From Bacillota bacterium (lineage in GTDB: Bacteria > Bacillota > Clostridia > Oscillospirales > Oscillospiraceae), in contig JAETQY010000004.1 of the NCBI GenBank assembly GCA_021770445.1, forward strand, positions 1 through 64,000: a DNA stretch of 64,000 bases, given 5' to 3'. This document shows positions 60,749 to 64,000 of this stretch, piece after piece (the stretch's first letter is position 1; every line of letters begins with the position of its first letter). Under the pieces are notes generated by a model. The model had not been told where the DNA came from. It was given only the letters and a program-made list of their open reading frames with translations, and made no database searches. Position numbers and translations under genes: made by a program.

Positions 60749-61621
60749 TTATCGTTCAGTCCCCGCATAGAACAGCGCCACGGTGCCCGGGCCGGAGTGG
60801 GCTCCGATGACAGGGCCCACATAGTTGATATAGACCTCTTCCACCCCGAAGCGCTTCTTCACCATGTCCGCCACAATCTGGGCGTCCTCCAGGCAATCGC
60901 CGTGGCTGATAAAGACGGTGAGGCTGCCGGAATCCAGTGCGGTCTCCTCCATCCGGTCCACCAGGGCCTTCAGCGCAGCCTGACGGCCCCGCACCTTGCC
61001 GATGTTGATGAGATGTCCCTCGTCGTCCACGTGGAGCACCGGCTTGATCTGGAGCATGGAGCCCACCACGGCGGTGGCGGCAGAGATGCGGCCACCCCGC
61101 TTGAGGAAATAGAGGTCGTCCACGGTAAACTGGTGACACACATTCAGCCTGTGTTCCTCGATCCAGTCCCGCACCTCCTCGATGGAATGGCCCCGGTCCC
61201 GCTCCCGGGCGGCGTACCACACGAGAAGGCCCTGGCCCAGCGAGGCGCACAGGGTATCCACAGTGTACAGCTTCCGCTCCGGGTATTTGGCGCTCAGCTC
61301 CTCCACTGCCAGGCGGGAGGAGTTATAGGTGGTGGACAGGCCGGAGGAGAAGGCCAGGACCAGCACGTCCTTCCCCGCCTGGAGCAGGGGCTCCAAGGCC
61401 TCGGTATACTCGGCCACGTTAAGGGCGGTGGTGGTGGCCACGTCGCCGGCGCGCAGGCGGTCGTAAAAGACATGGGGGTCCATCTCCCGGTTGTCCGGGT
61501 AGTTTCGATAGGTCTGGTTGTCCAGCACAAAGCCCAGAGGGAGAACCTCAACGCTCAGCTTCTGGGCCATGTCGGCGGACAGATCGGCGGAGGAGTCGGT
61601 CAGAATCACAAAATCAGGCAT
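60749..61621 (-). CDS. DegV family fatty-acid-binding protein
   Basis: The N-terminal FVILTDSSADLSADMA and internal SSGLSTTYNSSRLAVEEL match DegV; the C-terminal half has KRGGRISAATAVVGSMLQIK. ATG 61621 is chosen since the upstream GTG overlaps the RBS aaggag. DegV/FakB proteins present fatty acids to a kinase; the kinase gene is not in the window. Confidence 0.9.
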   Translation of the reverse strand: MPDFVILTDSSADLSADMAQKLSVEVLPLGFVLDNQTYRNYPDNREMDPHVFYDRLRAGDVATTTALNVAEYTEALEPLLQAGKDVLVLAFSSGLSTTYNSSRLAVEELSAKYPERKLYTVDTLCASLGQGLLVWYAARERDRGHSIEEVRDWIEEHRLNVCHQFTVDDLYFLKRGGRISAATAVVGSMLQIKPVLHVDDEGHLINIGKVRGRQAALKALVDRMEETALDSGSLTVFISHGDCLEDAQIVADMVKKRFGVEEVYINYVGPVIGAHSGPGTVALFYAGTER

Positions 61622-62159
61622 CGGTAGCACTCCTTTTATTTTTTTGCTTTTTTTCCTCCTGGGGCTGGAGGATGCTCAAAACGCGCTGGCAGGCCAGCTG
61701 ATTGGCGTAGCTGCGCACGGCAAAATCCAGGGCCATCTTGGCCAGGTCGGACTGGCCCGCCTCCGGGTCGATGGCCTGGGCGGTGTCGTTCAAGGCCCGG
61801 TCCAGCGCCTGGCAGAAGTAGCCGTACTGCTCCGGCGGGGTCTTTTCCAGGGCCCGCCCGGCCCCCATCAGCGCGCCGATATCCCGGACGGACAGCACCT
61901 GCTTCAGCGCCACCACGGCGGTGAGATAGCCCAGGTGGACAGGGCCGTAGCGCTTGCCCTCCGCCCGGGGCACCAGCCCGTCCTTGATATAGTTGTTCAC
62001 CATGGCGGAGGTGAGGGCGGGGCCCTCGTCGAAGCGAATCAGCTGCCGGGACATGTAGGAGATAAGCTGATCCATATACAGGGCGATGTCGGGCAGGTCC
62101 TCCCAGGGGGTGGGGCGCTCCTGCTGCATTCGGTCCTTTAAATTTTGAAGCTCGTCCAT
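61614..62159 (-). CDS. DUF1836 protein (181 aa)
   Basis: The sequence MVNNYIKDGLVPRAEGKRYG, then LTAVVALKQVLSVRDIGALM, is the MerR-like helix pattern of DUF1836 proteins common in Firmicutes. The C-terminus ends in a basic Lys/Gln tail. It overlaps degV by eight bases. DNA binding is plausible; targets unknown. Confidence 0.78.
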   Translation of the reverse strand: MDELQNLKDRMQQERPTPWEDLPDIALYMDQLISYMSRQLIRFDEGPALTSAMVNNYIKDGLVPRAEGKRYGPVHLGYLTAVVALKQVLSVRDIGALMGAGRALEKTPPEQYGYFCQALDRALNDTAQAIDPEAGQSDLAKMALDFAVRSYANQLACQRVLSILQPQEEKKQKNKRSATDA

Positions 62160-62304
62160 AATGGACCTTCTTTCTCGAATATAGTATCCATGATTATATC
62201 ACAGAATATCGGGCATTGTAAATAGAAAAGTAGGGCTGACGCCTTCGGGCCCGTTTTCATGAGCACGTGCCTGTTTTTCCACGGGCCGCCCAGGGGGGCT
62301 GCCC

Positions 62305-63192
62305 CTACTTCCGCAAATTTTCCGCCCGCCGGCGCAGCCGCTCCAGGGCGCCGCCGTGGTCGATGGAGCGCAGCCGGGGGAAGGCTTTCAGCAGGCGGCG
62401 GTGGCCGAAGGAGTCGCGGTCCAGCACCTCCCGGACGCTGGCGCGCCACTCCTCCAGCTGGCGGCGGACCTGGGCGCGCTGCTCCTCCCGGTGCTGCTCC
62501 CACTCCTCCCGTTGGTCGGCCAGCTCCGCCCGGCGCTCGGCCAGCTTGAAGGACAGCTCGTCGATGTCCTCCTTCCAGTCCGCGCCTTTTTCGGCGGCGT
62601 CCAGCACCCGCTCGGCCAGGTTCTCGCCGAACTCGTTGGAGGCCTCTTTGATCTTGGCGGCCAGCTCGTCGATCTGCTCCAGCCGGCGGTTCAGCTTAAT
62701 GATGGCGGATACGGTGGCCGTCAGGTCCACGGCCATCACCGCCCCCAGCGCCGCCAGCAGGACGACGCCCAGCGTTTGGGGGATTAGGCGGATGAGCAGC
62801 AGCACCGTGGGGTGGAGCAGCTTGACTACAAACATGCAAGCAAAGCCCCAGGCGATGGAGAAGCGCAGGCAGATATAGCCGTTGAGGTTAAAGGGCTGGT
62901 CGGAGTAGTCCCACCACCGCTGATGGAACAGCTTCTCCAGCACGAAGCCGGTAAGCCACTCCAGGGCGGAGGTGAGCACCACGGAGCCCAAAAAGAGCAG
63001 CAGCAGGTTGTCCGCCAGCGGGGTGAGGCAGGACAGGACGATCACCACCCCGAAGCCGTAGACCGGGCACACCGGGCCGTTGAGGAAGCCCCGGTTGACA
63101 AATTTTCCCGTGACCAGGGCGGCGTAGCTCACCTCGGTGCACCAGCCCAGAAAGGCGTAGATAAAGAAGATCCAGATCAGGCGGTAGAGCAT
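62305..63192 (-). CDS. CmpB-like putative ABC-transporter permease (295 aa)
   Basis: ATG 63192 with aggagg. Five or so TM segments (MLYRLIWIFFIYAFLGWCTE; FLNGPVCPVYGFGVVIVLSC) match the PF06541 CmpB-type family. From about residue 165 a long charged coiled coil follows (ELAAKIKEASNEFGENLAER to the end). No ATPase gene is adjacent, so the transport role is doubtful. Confidence 0.75.
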   Translation of the reverse strand: MLYRLIWIFFIYAFLGWCTEVSYAALVTGKFVNRGFLNGPVCPVYGFGVVIVLSCLTPLADNLLLLFLGSVVLTSALEWLTGFVLEKLFHQRWWDYSDQPFNLNGYICLRFSIAWGFACMFVVKLLHPTVLLLIRLIPQTLGVVLLAALGAVMAVDLTATVSAIIKLNRRLEQIDELAAKIKEASNEFGENLAERVLDAAEKGADWKEDIDELSFKLAERRAELADQREEWEQHREEQRAQVRRQLEEWRASVREVLDRDSFGHRRLLKAFPRLRSIDHGGALERLRRRAENLRK

Positions 63193-63317
63193 GGAAGGGC
63201 CTCCTGTTACAATTGTTGTTTGGGATATTATACCGGATTTTTGTGTCCTTGTCCAGGCAGAGCTTAGGCCCGCCCAAGTAAATATACTCAGGCGGGCCTG
63301 TGTCCATCGGGTCAAAT

Positions 63318-64000
63318 TTACTGCACTGCCAGCTCCCCGTCCCGCACGTCCACGGTCAGGTGTGCACCGGACTCCACCTGGTCGGCGATGATCTTCCGTC
63401 CGATGAGGGTCTCCACCGTGTGCTGGAGATAGCGGCGCAGGGGCCGGGCCCCGTAGACGGGGTCGTAGGCCGCCTCGATGATGTGCTCCTTGGCCGCAGG
63501 GGTGAGGGTCACGGTAAGCTGTCTATCCTCCAGCCGCCTGTTCAGCCCCTCCACCAGCAGGTCGATGATGTGGGTGATGTTTTCCCTGGTCAGCGGCTTG
63601 TAGAACACGATCTCGTCCAGCCGGTTGAGGAACTCGGGGCGGAAGGACCGCTTGAGCAGCTCGTTCACCTGGCTCCTGGCCTCCTCGCTGACCTCCCCGT
63701 CGGGGCCGATGCCGTCCAGGAGGGCCTGGCTGCCCAGGTTGGAGGTAAGGATCAGGATGGTGTTCTTAAAGTCCACCGTCCGGCCCTGGCTGTCGGTGAT
63801 CCGGCCGTCGTCCAGCACCTGGAGCAGCATGTTGAACACGTCCGGGTGGGCCTTCTCCACCTCGTCGAAGAGGACGACGCTGTAGGGCTTTCTCCGCACC
63901 GCCTCGGTGAGCTGGCCGCCCTCCTCATAGCCCACATATCCCGGAGGCGCTCCGATCAGCCGTGAGACGGAGAATTTCTCCATATACTCGCTCATGTCGA
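63318..64000 (-). CDS. clpB: ClpB disaggregase, C-terminal part (5' cut by window edge)
   Basis: The frame is open to the last base, so the start lies beyond 64000. The visible 227 residues are the second AAA+ domain: [20 protein letters not shown], Walker [12 protein letters not shown], the SNLGSQ sensor region and the arginine-finger [14 protein letters not shown], then the D2-small domain. ClpB rescues aggregated proteins with DnaK. Confidence 0.92.
   Translation of the reverse strand, partial: DMSEYMEKFSVSRLIGAPPGYVGYEEGGQLTEAVRRKPYSVVLFDEVEKAHPDVFNMLLQVLDDGRITDSQGRTVDFKNTILILTSNLGSQALLDGIGPDGEVSEEARSQVNELLKRSFRPEFLNRLDEIVFYKPLTRENITHIIDLLVEGLNRRLEDRQLTVTLTPAAKEHIIEAAYDPVYGARPLRRYLQHTVETLIGRKIIADQVESGAHLTVDVRDGELAVQ

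Overview
The window looks like a GC-rich, spore-forming, butyrate-producing gut Clostridia chromosome (Oscillospiraceae / Flavonifractor-like; this placement is inference). The supporting signs are dipicolinate synthase subunits dpsA and dpsB, a bcd-etfB-etfA cluster, a T-box-controlled thrS, a CD1247-type zinc-ribbon gene and a TatD-linked radical SAM gene. Roughly the first 29.3 kb is the right-hand part of a prophage. The rest is host chromosome. No rRNA, CRISPR array or transposase is visible.

Prophage (1 to about 29,430). The window opens inside an early region: an HTH-like protein, several small proteins, an HUH-type replication initiator and a Cys-rich KTR protein, closed by a terminator-like hairpin. 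A late operon follows. Its head module has lambda-like order: small terminase, GpA-type terminase, gpW-like protein, portal, S78 protease, capsid, decoration protein, connectors and gpZ. Its tail module is P2-like and contractile: sheath, tube, E/E' with a programmed -1 frameshift, tape measure, X, D, V, PAAR, U, W, J, I and fibre. After the tail come a multi-HTH sigma-like protein, small accessory genes, holin candidates and a two-enzyme endolysin. A minus-strand cassette with its own promoter, RBS and terminator interrupts the late operon (11.7-12.35 kb) and looks like a lysogenic-conversion (moron) gene. The 19-bp palindrome TGTGCCCAACTTGGGCACA, or a close variant, recurs in the prophage both between and inside genes. 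Integrase, repressor and left attachment site lie outside the window. The right end abuts the 3' end of tRNA-Gly(CCC).

Host 29.5-33.6 kb: tRNA-Gly, the TatD/radical SAM pair, an EFR1 flavodoxin-ferredoxin protein, and a MerR-RDD membrane fusion with a MerR-type 19-bp-spacer promoter. Host 33.6-41 kb: a structured leader and the bcd-etfBA operon (butyryl-CoA dehydrogenase and its electron-transfer flavoprotein), dpsA/dpsB, a split transketolase, and efp with a zinc-ribbon gene. Host 42-45.5 kb: a serpin lipoprotein and thrS behind a T-box leader.

Host 45.7-58.8 kb is a cell-envelope locus. One minus-strand operon runs murJ, O-antigen-ligase-like, glycosyltransferase, two DUF4330 proteins, a glycosyltransferase-CsaB fusion and then znuA/znuC/znuB, with mostly overlapping start/stop codons. 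Divergent from it is a 937-aa secreted phosphodiester glycosidase with three SLH repeats. CsaB-type pyruvylation of wall polymer is what SLH domains bind, so the two arms plausibly cooperate. The window ends with a minus-strand housekeeping set: a 2-hydroxyacid dehydrogenase, prmA, degV, DUF1836, a CmpB-like membrane protein and the 3' part of clpB.
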